Origin: Pseudomonadota bacterium
Lineage (GTDB): Bacteria; Desulfobacterota; Desulfovibrionia; Desulfovibrionales; Desulfovibrionaceae
DNA length: 64,000 nt
Assembly: GCA_018816865.1 (NCBI GenBank)
Contig: JAHIUW010000005.1
Span: forward strand, 46,303 to 110,302
Direction of reading: 5' to 3'
Position 1 is the first letter of the stretch. Every line of letters starts with the position of its first letter. The notes below the pieces were generated by a model, which was not told where the DNA came from, did not search any database, and worked only from the letters and a program-made list of their open reading frames with translations. The position numbers were made by a program, and so were the translations under genes. Shown here piece by piece: positions 1 through 8,393 of the stretch.

Positions 1-406
1 AGTCCACGCCCATGCCGGAGGCTCCGTAGGCCGCCAGCCCGATGCGCCAGTCATTATTTAATGAATAGGACAGGGCGGCGGTGGGAATGGGGTAGACCTT
101 CTCTTCGCTCTTGGCGGAGAAGGTGCCGTTGCCGTTGGTGACTTCAGACTTTACCGTTGGCTTGAAGAGCGTCACCGAGGCCGAGACATGGCTGCTGGGG
201 CAGTATGGGCCGAAGCACATGGCTGCCGGATTGGCGAAGACCGCGCTGGCCGAATCCTGTGGGGAGGCAATGCCTACACCACCCATGGCCCGTGAAACCG
301 GGCCAACGCTGATCAGGTTATCGCCGTTGGTGGCCTGGGCCGGTGATGGAGCCATCAGCAGGCCGAGCAGCATGGCCAAAACAATGATCAATCTCGATGT
401 CCTCAT
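1..406 (-). CDS. OmpP1/FadL-type outer membrane transporter, N-terminal part
   Basis: The reading frame runs off the left edge of the window, so only about 135 N-terminal residues are present. They begin with a signal peptide (MRTSRLIIVLAML through SPAQA), followed by the FadL-family N terminus NGDNLISVGPVSRAMGG and the pair SAVFANPAAM. FadL proteins are 14-strand outer membrane barrels that import long-chain fatty acids and other hydrophobic compounds. The ATG at 406 was chosen over the one at 412 because AGGAGG at 415-420 has normal spacing only to 406. The gene follows a MarR regulator on the same strand, about 150 bases away. A fadD gene lies 5 kb to the right, consistent with fatty-acid use. 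Confidence 0.85.
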   Translation of the reverse strand, partial: MRTSRLIIVLAMLLGLLMAPSPAQATNGDNLISVGPVSRAMGGVGIASPQDSASAVFANPAAMCFGPYCPSSHVSASVTLFKPTVKSEVTNGNGTFSAKSEEKVYPIPTAALSYSLNNDWRIGLAAYGASGMGVD

Positions 407-553
407 TCCCATACCCTCCTATGAAAGTGAAGCGGCGGAGCTTGTGGCTTGCCTGGATCTCCTTGGAACGATGATTGTTGACTCCGTTAACATTTGACGG
501 TGTGAACATTATCGGTAAAGTAAACCATACATCATTACTAGTAGTCTATGCAA

Positions 554-1030
554 TCAGATCAAGGAATCTTTGACTGCTTCCATGGACAGTTTCAATGACC
601 CCAGGGCGTTGATCAGGGTGTGCCGCTGTTCCTGGCTGAACTGTTCGAGCACGCTGCGATGGTTTTCGGTCATGAACGCGGTGATTTCCTCCAGTTGCTG
701 CTTTCCCTCGGGGGTCAGGCTCAAGAGGGAGATGCGCGAGTCTTCCGGGTCCGAGGTGCGCTTGACTAGGCCCCTTTTGCGCAGGCCGTCGACGATGCGT
801 GTGACTCGGCTCTTGGCCACGTTCATGCGCAGGGCGATGCCCTTTGGGGTCAGGTAGCGCTCGTCCGTGAACAGCAATAGGCAGCGCAGCTCCGCGTCGG
901 GCAGTGCGAACCTCTCGCACTGGTATTGGGTGCGTTCCTGGCAGCAGCGCATCAGCGAGATCATCAGGTCTCTGAATTGATCGAGTTGGTCCGTGCCGAT
1001 ATCGCTGGAAGACTGACTATCTTTGTTCAT
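554..1030 (-). CDS. MarR-family transcriptional regulator
   Basis: About 158 residues with a winged-helix MarR core: LTPKGIALRMNVAKSRVTRIVDGL is the recognition-helix region, followed by the wing with the family signature SDPEDSRISLLSLTPEGK. MarR dimers repress nearby genes and release DNA on binding small phenolic or lipophilic ligands. An upstream ATG at 1042 is in frame, but it lies inside the -10 element of the only promoter seen (TTGACT, 16 bases, TATGGT), so translation more likely starts at 1030, possibly from a leaderless mRNA. The next gene downstream is the FadL-type porin, its probable target. Start uncertain; family assignment firm. Confidence 0.88.
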   Translation of the reverse strand: MNKDSQSSSDIGTDQLDQFRDLMISLMRCCQERTQYQCERFALPDAELRCLLLFTDERYLTPKGIALRMNVAKSRVTRIVDGLRKRGLVKRTSDPEDSRISLLSLTPEGKQQLEEITAFMTENHRSVLEQFSQEQRHTLINALGSLKLSMEAVKDSLI

Positions 1031-1065
1031 GGTATTAACCATAGCTGTTTTCAGATAGAAGTCAA
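1029..1065 (-). promoter_or_regulatory. marR promoter with overlapping palindromic operator candidate
   Basis: Reading leftward, a -35 TTGACT (1065-1060), a 16-base spacer and a -10 TATGGT (1043-1038) predict transcription from about 1031. The inverted repeat ATGGT-ATTA-ACCAT (1029-1042) covers the -10 and the start point, where a repressor would block RNA polymerase. Autorepression by the MarR protein is inferred from this position. Confidence 0.5.
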
Positions 1066-1219
1066 CCCTTCAAGCACGACAATCCTGAGCATGATATCAG
1101 TCTCCATAAACCTCGGGGGTTTTAGACTTGAAACCGGCGGGGGACGTCCTGATGAGTGGCTTGTTTAGCGGCGTGATTCCAGTCGGTTAATGATTTGCTG
1201 GTCCGGCTCAAGAAATGCG

Positions 1220-1248
1220 TTGACAAGTTGAAGGCAGATAGCTAAACA
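1220..1248 (+). promoter_or_regulatory. sigma-70 promoter of the tRNA cluster
   Basis: TTGACA at 1220-1225, a 17-base spacer and TAAACA at 1243-1248 place the start near 1255, about 18 bases before the mature tRNA-Val. The -35 is a perfect consensus and the -10 is moderate. Confidence 0.65.
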
Positions 1249-1272
1249 CTGTTCTCCCGAATGAGGGGCGTC

Positions 1273-1348
1273 GGGCGGGTAGCTCAGCTGGGAGAGCATC
1301 GGCCTTACAAGCCGAGGGTCACAGGTTCGAGCCCTGTTCCGCCTACCA
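1273..1348 (+). tRNA. tRNA-Val (anticodon UAC)
   Basis: A 76-base cloverleaf: acceptor GGGCGGG pairing with TCCGCCT, D-arm GCTC/GAGC, anticodon stem TCGGC/GCCGA around loop CTTACAA (anticodon TAC), T-arm ACAGG-TTCGAGC-CCTGT, discriminator A and an encoded CCA. First gene of the cluster. Confidence 0.96.
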
Positions 1349-1368
1349 CATCATTCCGGGAAAAGAGC

Positions 1369-1445
<77 letters not shown>

Positions 1446-1457
1446 AACTGACAAACT

Positions 1458-1483
1458 TGGGCCTGGGAAACCAGGCCCATTTT
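1458..1483 (+). terminator. Rho-independent terminator after tRNA-Asp copy 1
   Basis: TGGGCCTGG, loop GAAA, CCAGGCCCA, then TTTT. A stable 9-bp stem with a GNRA-like tetraloop ends the tRNA-Val/tRNA-Asp transcript. Confidence 0.85.
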
Positions 1484-1541
1484 CGCCCCAAGCTTTGTGC
1501 GGGGGTTTGGGGTCCCATATAAGTGACCCGTCAACGGGGTG

Positions 1542-1616
1542 TGGACTTCCAGGGGGAGTCCATGGTCATCGGACCATAGCCCTGCAGAACCGCTCATGCG
1601 ACTTGTCGCGTGCATG
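1542..1616. repeat. Three adjacent short inverted repeats between the tRNA-Asp copies
   Basis: Consecutive hairpins fill this spacer: TGGACT(1542)...AGTCCA(1562), ATGGTC-ATCG-GACCAT (1562-1577) and GCGAC-TT-GTCGC (1598-1609), the last flanked by CATGC/GCATG. None has a T-run, so they are not ordinary terminators. No open frame was found here. They may be processing signals or the remains of a rearrangement. Confidence 0.5.
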
Positions 1617-1642
1617 TTCGTCCCGCCAAATTGATATATAGC

Positions 1643-1719
<77 letters not shown>

Positions 1720-1757
1720 CGTTAATCCCCGCCTATGACAAGGCGATACCATTATAA

Positions 1758-1786
1758 GGCCCGAGGAAGTAATTCCTCGGGCCTTT
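1758..1786 (+). terminator. Rho-independent terminator after tRNA-Asp copy 2
   Basis: Perfect 11-bp stem GGCCCGAGGAA, loop GTAA, TTCCTCGGGCC, then TTT. The same sequence recurs exactly at 3600-3628. Confidence 0.85.
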
Positions 1787-1793
1787 ATGCGTT
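1758..1793 (+). repeat. 36-bp direct repeat, left copy
   Basis: The terminator hairpin plus the following TTTATGCGTT is identical to 3600-3635. The two copies bracket the unrecognised gene at 1984-3555, as a duplication or insertion between terminators would leave. Confidence 0.85.
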
Positions 1794-1983
1794 GTGCGGG
1801 GTGGATAGAACTGCATGGGGCATGTGGCTTTTGGTTTGCTGGTCCAGACTGCTGCACCATGCGGTTCTTTAGGCCGTCGTAACTTCATGGAACCCTTGAT
1901 TCTGAGTGAGAAGCCAAGCAATTCTGGTTGGCTGGGGTTATTTATTTGTGTATAGAGGGTTTCAAAATGAAGGGGGAGGAGGA

Positions 1984-3555
1984 ATGAACAAATCATTCTG
2001 GTTGGTGCTGTTTCTGTGCGTCGTCTGTGCCCTTGGCGGGTATTATCTTGGGACAGAGTCCGGGACGGAGATGTTCCAACATGCTTTTCCGCAGTCTATG
2101 ACGGAATTCTTCCAACAAGCCTCCCCACAGTCCGAATCTGAAAAGTCCCAGCAAGATTTGTTACAGGCCAATCAGCAGAGAGGGTCCTCCCAGGTAGAGA
2201 TCTCCCAAGAGGGGGACATGGTGACGATGACGATGACTCCACACCAGATGGGAAATTTTCAAAGCGAGGCAACGGCATCTGCTTCCCGTAAGACTGATGC
2301 CCTCGTTTCCGAGGATTCAGCCGTCATCGTCAAGGCAATATCCTCTCCTGCCAGGGCTGCAGCAGTCATTGTTGCCGATGAAGGGGACTTCAGGGTCCCT
2401 GTGGTCTTGTCCGCTGGGCAGTCCATAAAACCCGGATCCGAGGTCCATGTTGTTTCAGGATATCGCAAGGAAGGGAGCGTCGAGATTATTGTCGATCGCC
2501 CCGGCAAAGACGTTTTGCTCGTACTCGCGGCCTACGAACCGGTTCATTGGATGGTGCGCAAGGAAAACGCGTTGTCCGTGGCTGTTCTGACAGGCGGATA
2601 TAATCAGCAGGCCGTCAGTGCCGAGGACGATATCAGCGTCTATGTGCTCGGGAACGGGCGTGCCCTTGGCTGGATTAAATCCATTGAGGATGTCAGCTTC
2701 GTTCGGATGCTGAACGTGCTTCAGCAACAGATCGGGGTCGGAAGCGTGCACTCGTTTACCCCGTTTCCTAGACAGAGGGGGCGGACCGAGGTCACGATCA
2801 CGGGTATTTCGACTGATGCTCGTTTGGCGAGGGATTGGCCGCAGGTTGAGAAAGGGCCTACGTTGACGTTCATGATGCCCGGGGGAGGTGGCGACGTGAA
2901 GTGGACCCCCGCAGGGCCTGTGGAGGATGCGTCCCCTCTTGTTCTTGCGGGTGAACAGAAAACGCTGGCCTTGGGTGATGGCCTCGTTGTGACCAAGGAC
3001 AATTACGAAATTCAATTGACCGACAAGCAAGGGACTTCCACTCCGTATCCGCTTCCAGCCAATTTTCCCCGTTTCAGTTGGGCCAAGGCCATGGCGTATT
3101 CCTCCCCAAAGGGAATCTTGGCCATTGCCTCCTTTGGTGGGGAGGGATTCTTCTATCGTTTCGATGTGCACGCGCGAAAATGGATCGATGTCAGAAGTTT
3201 GAACAACCTGGATATCGACAGTTTGGTGTATGATCCTTTGACTCAAGGGTTTGTTGGAACGGGTAGCATGACCCCCACTCTTGTTGAATTTTCCTGCGAG
3301 GGGCAGCCCATTCAACAGCATCAGCTCAACAACGATATGCTGCCAGGTCTCTCCCGCATGTCCAATCTTGAAAGTGGGCAAGGTGCAGGAGTGATCGTCC
3401 TCCCTTTGAAGACTCATCTGATCATCGCCAAGTCGGAACACGGTTCGAGGTCCATGCCTTCTTTTGGGACAAGCCGGACTGGATTTCGTGTTAAGGCGCT
3501 TTGGGTGGTGGATAGAAAGACGGGGCGAGGGACTCTGACCTACAGAAACGACTGA
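1984..3555 (+). CDS. Unrecognised exported or membrane-anchored protein
   Basis: 523 residues, no family recognised. The start at 1984 follows GGGGGAGGAGG. Residues 1-24 (MNKSFWLVLFLCVVCALGGYY) form a signal anchor or signal peptide. Residues about 25-90 are rich in Gln, Ser and Met, with repeated FPQS/SPQS-type units. The rest looks like beta-sheet, and the C-terminal 150 residues have short alternating segments suggestive of a beta-propeller, though this is only an impression. Codon use is visibly less GC-biased than in neighbours. The gene stands alone between two identical 36-bp terminator repeats beside a tRNA gene, which suggests it was acquired or duplicated into place. Confidence 0.8.
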   Translation: MNKSFWLVLFLCVVCALGGYYLGTESGTEMFQHAFPQSMTEFFQQASPQSESEKSQQDLLQANQQRGSSQVEISQEGDMVTMTMTPHQMGNFQSEATASASRKTDALVSEDSAVIVKAISSPARAAAVIVADEGDFRVPVVLSAGQSIKPGSEVHVVSGYRKEGSVEIIVDRPGKDVLLVLAAYEPVHWMVRKENALSVAVLTGGYNQQAVSAEDDISVYVLGNGRALGWIKSIEDVSFVRMLNVLQQQIGVGSVHSFTPFPRQRGRTEVTITGISTDARLARDWPQVEKGPTLTFMMPGGGGDVKWTPAGPVEDASPLVLAGEQKTLALGDGLVVTKDNYEIQLTDKQGTSTPYPLPANFPRFSWAKAMAYSSPKGILAIASFGGEGFFYRFDVHARKWIDVRSLNNLDIDSLVYDPLTQGFVGTGSMTPTLVEFSCEGQPIQQHQLNNDMLPGLSRMSNLESGQGAGVIVLPLKTHLIIAKSEHGSRSMPSFGTSRTGFRVKALWVVDRKTGRGTLTYRND

Positions 3556-3599
3556 TGCTCTGATCTGCATTCCGGCCATGGTCTGGCAAACCTTTTCAG

Positions 3600-3628
3600 G
3601 GCCCGAGGAAGTAATTCCTCGGGCCTTT
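3600..3628 (+). terminator. Rho-independent terminator after the 1984-3555 gene
   Basis: The same 11-bp stem, GTAA loop and T-tract as at 1758-1786, 45 bases after the stop codon. Confidence 0.85.
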
Positions 3629-3635
3629 ATGCGTT
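3600..3635 (+). repeat. 36-bp direct repeat, right copy
   Basis: Exact copy of 1758-1793, in the same orientation. The flanking bases differ on both sides, so identity is confined to the hairpin and about ten bases after it. Confidence 0.85.
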
Positions 3636-3734
3636 TGCGGCGAGAGGTGCTGGACCGTTCCCCTTGGCCTTGATCCCCGGTTCCAGTATGCTGGCAATAC
3701 TTTTTCATCTGCATTGCCCACCAAGGAGGAGGTG

Positions 3735-4337
3735 ATGATCATTGCCTGGATCAATTTCGCGGTGCTGCTCGGCTGTGCCTTGGCTATGCTCTACCTCTAC
3801 GAGCACAGCGCCGCCCCGGCGGTTAGGGAGCGGTTGACTGGCGACCCGGAAGCTTACGTCCAATGCGGGCGGCTGCGGCGGTTGGTCATGATCCCCATGA
3901 GTTTGAGCGTTGTCTGCTTCGCGGTCTATCGTTTTTTCCCGTTGCCTGTGCCTTTGCCCGAATATTTTCCCTGGTCCTGGTGGGTCTCCCTGGTCTTGGC
4001 CCTGCTGCTGATGGTTCCAGCGGGGGCGGTGATGTTGGCCGGGATTCGTGCCGCCGGGAAGGAGGCCATGAGCCCCCAGAAGGGCCAGGGCTTGTTCGGC
4101 GGCATCTACAGCCGGATACGCCACCCGCAGTTCTACGAGGTCTTCGGCTGGTGGGCATTGGCCCTGGTGCTGCATTCGCCGTTTCTGTTCCTGTTCTCCT
4201 TTTTCTACTTGCCCATCTGGTTGATGATGGTCCAGGCCGAGGAACGTGACCTCGTGCTGCGCCACGGTGACGTCTACGTTGACTACTACCGTCGCACGGG
4301 GGCGTTTGTGCCGCGTCGCGACAGGCGCGAACCCTAG
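3735..4337 (+). CDS. Isoprenylcysteine methyltransferase-like (ICMT/PEMT) membrane protein
   Basis: 200 residues with four or five hydrophobic segments (about 2-22, 52-72, 85-110 and 140-170). The C-terminal block GIYSRIRHPQFYEVFGWW, followed by QAEERDLVLRHGDVYVDYYRRTGAFVP, is the SAM-binding signature of the ICMT/phospholipid methyltransferase superfamily (RHPxY...EE...YxxYxxxxxxFVP). The bacterial substrates are mostly unknown; a lipid or small membrane molecule is likely. The start was set at ATG 3735, behind AAGGAGG; an in-frame TTG at 3714 has no ribosome site. Confidence 0.85.
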   Translation: MIIAWINFAVLLGCALAMLYLYEHSAAPAVRERLTGDPEAYVQCGRLRRLVMIPMSLSVVCFAVYRFFPLPVPLPEYFPWSWWVSLVLALLLMVPAGAVMLAGIRAAGKEAMSPQKGQGLFGGIYSRIRHPQFYEVFGWWALALVLHSPFLFLFSFFYLPIWLMMVQAEERDLVLRHGDVYVDYYRRTGAFVPRRDRREP

Positions 4338-4413
4338 GGGCAGCTCCGCGCGTTCGGCAAGAGCTTGAGACAAGACTGAACGGCAAGGGGCGGTTCCACG
4401 GGAAGGCCTCGCG

Positions 4414-4476
4414 CGCCGGGATACGACCAACAGCCGCCGGGAAACGAGCAATCGTCGCCGGGTAACGACCAACAGC
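4414..4476 (+). repeat. Three 21-bp tandem repeats
   Basis: Three contiguous imperfect copies of a 21-base unit (CGCCGGGNNACGANCAAnnnn) at 4414-4434, 4435-4455 and 4456-4476, immediately before the ribosome site of the GNAT gene. The last two are interrupted by a stop in the obvious frame, so they look non-coding. They could bind a regulator or be slippage products. Confidence 0.8.
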
Positions 4477-4488
4477 AGGGGAGGGGGA

Positions 4489-5337
4489 TTGCAGGACGAC
4501 TACACCATCCGAATCATGGGCGCGGAGGAGGTCTCTCTGGCCGTCGAGTGGGCGGCCGGCGAGGGCTGGAATCCCGGACTGCATGATGCCGGCCTGTTTT
4601 TCTCGGCAGATCCGCAGGGATTTCTCGTGGGGCTCTTGGACGGCGAGCCCATCGCCACGATTTCGGCGGTGAAATATGGCGGGTGCTTCGGGTTTGTCGG
4701 CTTCTACATCGTCAGGCCGGACCAGCGGGGCAAGGGCTACGGCATCCGGATTTGGGACGCCGCCATGCAGTCCCTTGCCGGGCGGACCGTTGGGCTGGAT
4801 GGGGTCATGGCCCAGCAGGACAACTACAGAAAATCCGGATTCGAATTGGCCTACAGCAATGTCCGCTACGCAGGCAGATGCACAGGCCAGGCCCCCGCGC
4901 ATCCCGGAATTGTCGATCTTTCCAGCCTGCCGGTGTACCGCGTGCAAGCCTATGATCGACCGTTTTTTCCGGATGACAGGTCGCTCTTCATCCATTCGTG
5001 GATCAACCAGCCCGAGGGCAAAGCCCTGGGCATGATGGTCGATGACGAACTGGCGGGCTACGGCGTGATCAGGAAATGCCGACAGGGATACAAGATCGGG
5101 CCGCTTTTTGCCGATGATGAGAACAGCGCACACGCCCTGTTCCTGGCGCTTCAGTCGGAATACTCCCCTGACGAACCGCTCTATCTGGATGTGCCCCAGG
5201 TCCACCCGCAGGCCGTCTCCCTGGCGCAAGACCACGGTATGACATCGGATTTCGAGACGGCCAGGATGTACGCGGGAGAGATTCCACACTTGTCCGTGGA
5301 GCGCACCTTCGGGGTTACGACCTTTGAGCTGGGTTGA
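4489..5337 (+). CDS. GNAT-family N-acetyltransferase
   Basis: 282 residues. Residues 1-130 carry a GNAT fold: FVGFYIVRPDQRGKGYGIRIWDAA is motif A, with the acetyl-CoA pyrophosphate loop Q/RxxGxG/A. The remaining half (about 140-282) matches the second, substrate-side GNAT-like domain of two-domain enzymes (Acetyltransf_18 type), including YGVIRKCRQGYKIGPLFADD. The start is TTG at 4489, with GGGAGGGGG directly upstream; the next in-frame ATG (4516) would cut into the first strand. The acceptor cannot be read from sequence. Confidence 0.85.
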   Translation: MQDDYTIRIMGAEEVSLAVEWAAGEGWNPGLHDAGLFFSADPQGFLVGLLDGEPIATISAVKYGGCFGFVGFYIVRPDQRGKGYGIRIWDAAMQSLAGRTVGLDGVMAQQDNYRKSGFELAYSNVRYAGRCTGQAPAHPGIVDLSSLPVYRVQAYDRPFFPDDRSLFIHSWINQPEGKALGMMVDDELAGYGVIRKCRQGYKIGPLFADDENSAHALFLALQSEYSPDEPLYLDVPQVHPQAVSLAQDHGMTSDFETARMYAGEIPHLSVERTFGVTTFELG

Positions 5338-5805
5338 TGGGGGCTGGTCTGCTGCATCATTCTCTTGGAGCGAGAACATCGCAAGGTCCGGACTGCAATC
5401 CCCGGGCCTCGCTGCGTGTTGAGACCCCGAGAGGGATCATGAGCACAGCGGCGATCAGCAGGCCCGAGGTCCTGCGGGACAGGGTCTTGGCAAGCGCCAG
5501 CGGCAGCACGCCTGAAGAGCTAAAGTTCGCGCCGCTGGGAAAGCGCCACTGGTTTGGAAAAGGCACGCTGAATCCAGGCCGCAAGGCAAGGAGAGGGCTT
5601 TTCGTTGGCAGGGAGTCTCCTTGTATCGGGTTCGACTATACAATTGCTGACAGATGATTTAAAGCCGCAGGGATGCGGAGACGCCGCCGTGCTGGGGTTG
5701 CGGTGGGACAAGGGGTAACGTCTTCCGCCAGTTATTCAGCCGCTACACCGTCGGAGTCGGATCGAATCCGCTTCCGGCGACAACGATTTTCTTCACGAGG
5801 AAGGC
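5338..5805. other. 468-base stretch without a convincing gene
   Basis: Short open frames occur on both strands, but their arginine- and serine-rich translations and lack of ribosome sites look like chance in GC-rich DNA. One begins on the stop codon of the GNAT gene (5334-5657). No terminator, tRNA-like structure or strong promoter was found. The last 15 bases carry the GAGGAAGGC ribosome site of fadD. Confidence 0.5.
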
Positions 5806-7629
5806 ATGACCGACATCGCCAGGCCATGGTTGGAGCATTACGACAAGCAGGCGTCGTTCAATATCAATTATGAGCACATCCCGGTGTTCGAGTATCTCGA
5901 CAGGGCTGCAAAAAACTATCCCAGGCGCACGGCCATCGTCTTCCGTAACTGGAAGATGAACTACAAAAAGCTCCACGAAACCACCGAGATCATGGCGGCC
6001 AATCTGCGTCGCCTCGGTGTTCAGCCCGGAGACCGGGTTTCGGTGATGCTGCCCAACCTGCCGCAGACCATCATCGCCTACTGGGCGGTGCTCAAGTCCG
6101 GCGCCGTCTGCGTCATGACCAACCCCCTGTACATGGAGACGGAACTGATCCACCAGCTGGGCGATGCCAACTGCAGGACCATGATCGTGCTGGATCATCT
6201 CTGGCCCAAGATCAAGTCCGTCAGGGACCGAATTCCCGTGGAGAAGTTCGTCGTGACCTCCATCAGCGATGGTCTCAGCTTCCCCTTGAACAAACTTTAC
6301 AAATTCAAGGCCAAGAAAAACAGCCTGTTTACGGATGTGCCCTTCGATGGGCGACGCATCCTGCCCTGGAAGGCCATGCTGGAGGGCAGGGAGCGCATCA
6401 GTCGGCCCCCGGCGGATCCGCGTACGGACACCGCGCTGCTGCAATACACCGGTGGCACCACGGGCATCGCCAAGGGCGTGGTCATCACCCACAGCAATAT
6501 GACCGCCAATGTCCAGCAGGCACACCAGATGCTGCACAGCCTGGGTGATCGCCAGGAGTCCTTCGTCAACGTCCTGCCGTTCTTCCATATCTATGGTCTC
6601 ACAGTGGGACTGAATCTGCCCACCAGCATCGGCGCGACCATGTTGCCCGTGCCGCGCTTTGTGCCCCAGGACCTGTTGAAGGTCATCAAGAAGAACAAGC
6701 CTACCATCTTTCCTGGCGCCCCGGCAGTCTATGCCGCTCTGCTGCACCAGAAGAACCTCTCTCCCAAGGATTTCAAGTCCCTGGACCTGTGCGTCTCCGG
6801 GTCCGCGCCCATCCCCGTGGAGATCATGAGGCAATTCAAGAAGGTGGCGGACTGCGAGATCGTCGAGGGCTATGGACTGACCGAGGCCTCTCCGGCCACG
6901 CACTTCAACCCCCTGAGCGGGGTCAAGAAATACGGGTCCATCGGTCTGCCCATGCCGGACACTGACTGTCAGATCGTGGACATGGACGTGGGCCAGGTGC
7001 CCTTGCCCCCGGGCAAGAAGGGTGAGCTGATCATCCGCGGTCCGCAGGTCATGAAGGGCTATTGGAACCGTCCTGACGAGACGGCCAACGTCTTGCGCAA
7101 CGGCTGGCTCTATACCGGCGACATCGCCACCATGGACGAAGAGGGCTATTTCTTCATCGTGGACCGCAAGAAGGACCTGATCATTTCCAGCGGGTACAAC
7201 ATCTACCCGCGTGAGATCGACGAGGTCCTGCACGAGCACGAGAAGATCAAGGATGCCGTGGCCGTGGGTATCCCCCATGCCTCCCGAGGTGAGATCGTCA
7301 AGGTCTACGTCGTGCTGCACGAGGGGCAGACGATGACCAAGAGCGAGGTGCTGGCCTACTGCCGCCAAATGCTGGCCAAATACAAACTGCCGCGTCAGGT
7401 GGAGTTCCGCGACGAACTTCCCAAGACCATGGTCGGCAAGGTCCTGCGTCGCGCCCTGCGTGCCGAGGAAGAGGAAAAAGCGAAAAGCAAGGCCTCCCGG
7501 CAGGATACCCGGCAGGAGACCGAAGGAACCGAAGAGCTGGAACTGAACAATGTGCCCGAAGCTCCCGAGGGGCTTGGGAAAGACATCCCACGGGAAACGG
7601 CCTTGGAGACGGAACCCAGGGACGAGTAA
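5806..7629 (+). CDS. fadD: Long-chain-fatty-acid--CoA ligase
   Basis: 607 residues of the ANL adenylate-forming superfamily, cytoplasmic or membrane-associated. It activates fatty acids with ATP and CoA. Motifs in order: P-loop-like YTGGTTGIAKG (about 213-223), VEGYGLTEASP (A5), GWLYTGDIATMDEEGYFFIVDRKKDLIISSGYNIYP (A7-A8) and KTMVGKVLRRALR with the catalytic Lys (A10). The C-terminal 50 residues, after the last motif, are charged and probably disordered, longer than in E. coli FadD. It stands alone, ending at a strong terminator. With the FadL-type protein at the left edge it indicates exogenous fatty-acid uptake. Confidence 0.93.
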   Translation: MTDIARPWLEHYDKQASFNINYEHIPVFEYLDRAAKNYPRRTAIVFRNWKMNYKKLHETTEIMAANLRRLGVQPGDRVSVMLPNLPQTIIAYWAVLKSGAVCVMTNPLYMETELIHQLGDANCRTMIVLDHLWPKIKSVRDRIPVEKFVVTSISDGLSFPLNKLYKFKAKKNSLFTDVPFDGRRILPWKAMLEGRERISRPPADPRTDTALLQYTGGTTGIAKGVVITHSNMTANVQQAHQMLHSLGDRQESFVNVLPFFHIYGLTVGLNLPTSIGATMLPVPRFVPQDLLKVIKKNKPTIFPGAPAVYAALLHQKNLSPKDFKSLDLCVSGSAPIPVEIMRQFKKVADCEIVEGYGLTEASPATHFNPLSGVKKYGSIGLPMPDTDCQIVDMDVGQVPLPPGKKGELIIRGPQVMKGYWNRPDETANVLRNGWLYTGDIATMDEEGYFFIVDRKKDLIISSGYNIYPREIDEVLHEHEKIKDAVAVGIPHASRGEIVKVYVVLHEGQTMTKSEVLAYCRQMLAKYKLPRQVEFRDELPKTMVGKVLRRALRAEEEEKAKSKASRQDTRQETEGTEELELNNVPEAPEGLGKDIPRETALETEPRDE

Positions 7630-7650
7630 CGTCGGCTAAAAGACCAATTT

Positions 7651-7686
7651 ATGGCCGCCGGGCGCAAGCCCGGCGGCCATTTTTTG
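7651..7686 (+). terminator. Rho-independent terminator of fadD
   Basis: Perfect 13-bp stem ATGGCCGCCGGGC, loop GCAA, GCCCGGCGGCCAT, then TTTTTTG. On the minus strand the T-run is missing, so it mainly serves fadD. Confidence 0.9.
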
Positions 7687-7701
7687 TTTATCTCACGAGC
7701 C

Positions 7702-8322
7702 TCAGAAGGTCTTGGCGATTTCACGGGCCTCATTGAGGGCCTGCTTCTTGTTGGCCTCGCGCGAATCCATCAGGGTTCCCCGGGTGCCGATCTCGGTCAC
7801 GTCCGTGATGCCCATGAACCCCAGAACCGACTTCAGATAGGTGGATTGGAAATTGTAGGTCTCCAGAGGATTGCCTGCAGGATACTCGCCGCCGCTGGCA
7901 TAGACGGTCAGCGCCTTGGCGTCCTTCATCATGCCGAAATAGCCCTTCTCGTTCATGCCGAACGTGTAGCCGGGCTGGACAATGAGATCGATGTACTGCT
8001 TGAGCGGATACGGGATGGAAAAGTTCCACATGGGAACAGCGAACACGAAACGGTTGAAGGACTTGAATTCCTCGATCAGGTTCTCCACCTCGTTCCAGGC
8101 CTGCTTTTGTTCGGCGGAATGGTCCTTGCCGTGCAGCAGGTTGTACTTGGCCTGAACTTTGGCGCCGTCAAAGGGTGGCAGATTGGCCTCGAAGAGATTC
8201 TTGACCTTCACCTCGGCGGCGGGGTTGGCCTGTTTCCAGGCGTCCACAAAGGCATCAGCCACGGCGATGGAGTGGGAACGCCCCTCCCTGGGAGAGGCCT
8301 TGATATACAATACCCTGTTCAT
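7702..8322 (-). CDS. azoR: FMN-dependent NADH:quinone/azo reductase
   Basis: 206 residues with a flavodoxin-like fold of the AzoR family. KASPREGRSHSIAVADAF is the N-terminal FMN phosphate loop, VFAVPMWNFSIPYPLKQYIDLI contains the conserved PMWNFSxP flavin motif, and YASGGEYP is the third flavin-contact loop. These enzymes reduce quinones and azo compounds by two-electron transfer and protect against electrophile stress. The start at 8322 follows AAGGAG. The gene is monocistronic and divergent from the HD-GYP gene; an inverted repeat (8381-8393) in its upstream region may be an operator. Confidence 0.92.
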   Translation of the reverse strand: MNRVLYIKASPREGRSHSIAVADAFVDAWKQANPAAEVKVKNLFEANLPPFDGAKVQAKYNLLHGKDHSAEQKQAWNEVENLIEEFKSFNRFVFAVPMWNFSIPYPLKQYIDLIVQPGYTFGMNEKGYFGMMKDAKALTVYASGGEYPAGNPLETYNFQSTYLKSVLGFMGITDVTEIGTRGTLMDSREANKKQALNEAREIAKTF

Positions 8323-8380
8323 GATCGGCTCCTTGGTTCGGGCGTGTGTTTTCCATGCCTGCACCATACTTTTCCACTGA

Positions 8381-8393
8381 GTAACAAAGTTAC
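8381..8393. promoter_or_regulatory. Inverted repeat upstream of azoR, operator candidate
   Basis: GTAAC-AAA-GTTAC, perfect 5-bp arms, 59 bases upstream of the azoR start codon. HxlR/MarR-type redox regulators of azoreductase genes use similar palindromes; no such regulator is adjacent, so this rests on symmetry and position. Confidence 0.35.

Noticed and set aside
5334..5657. Open frame starting on the stop codon of the GNAT gene
   Set aside because: It has no ribosome site beyond the overlap, a random-looking Arg/Ser-rich composition and no homology that could be recognised.
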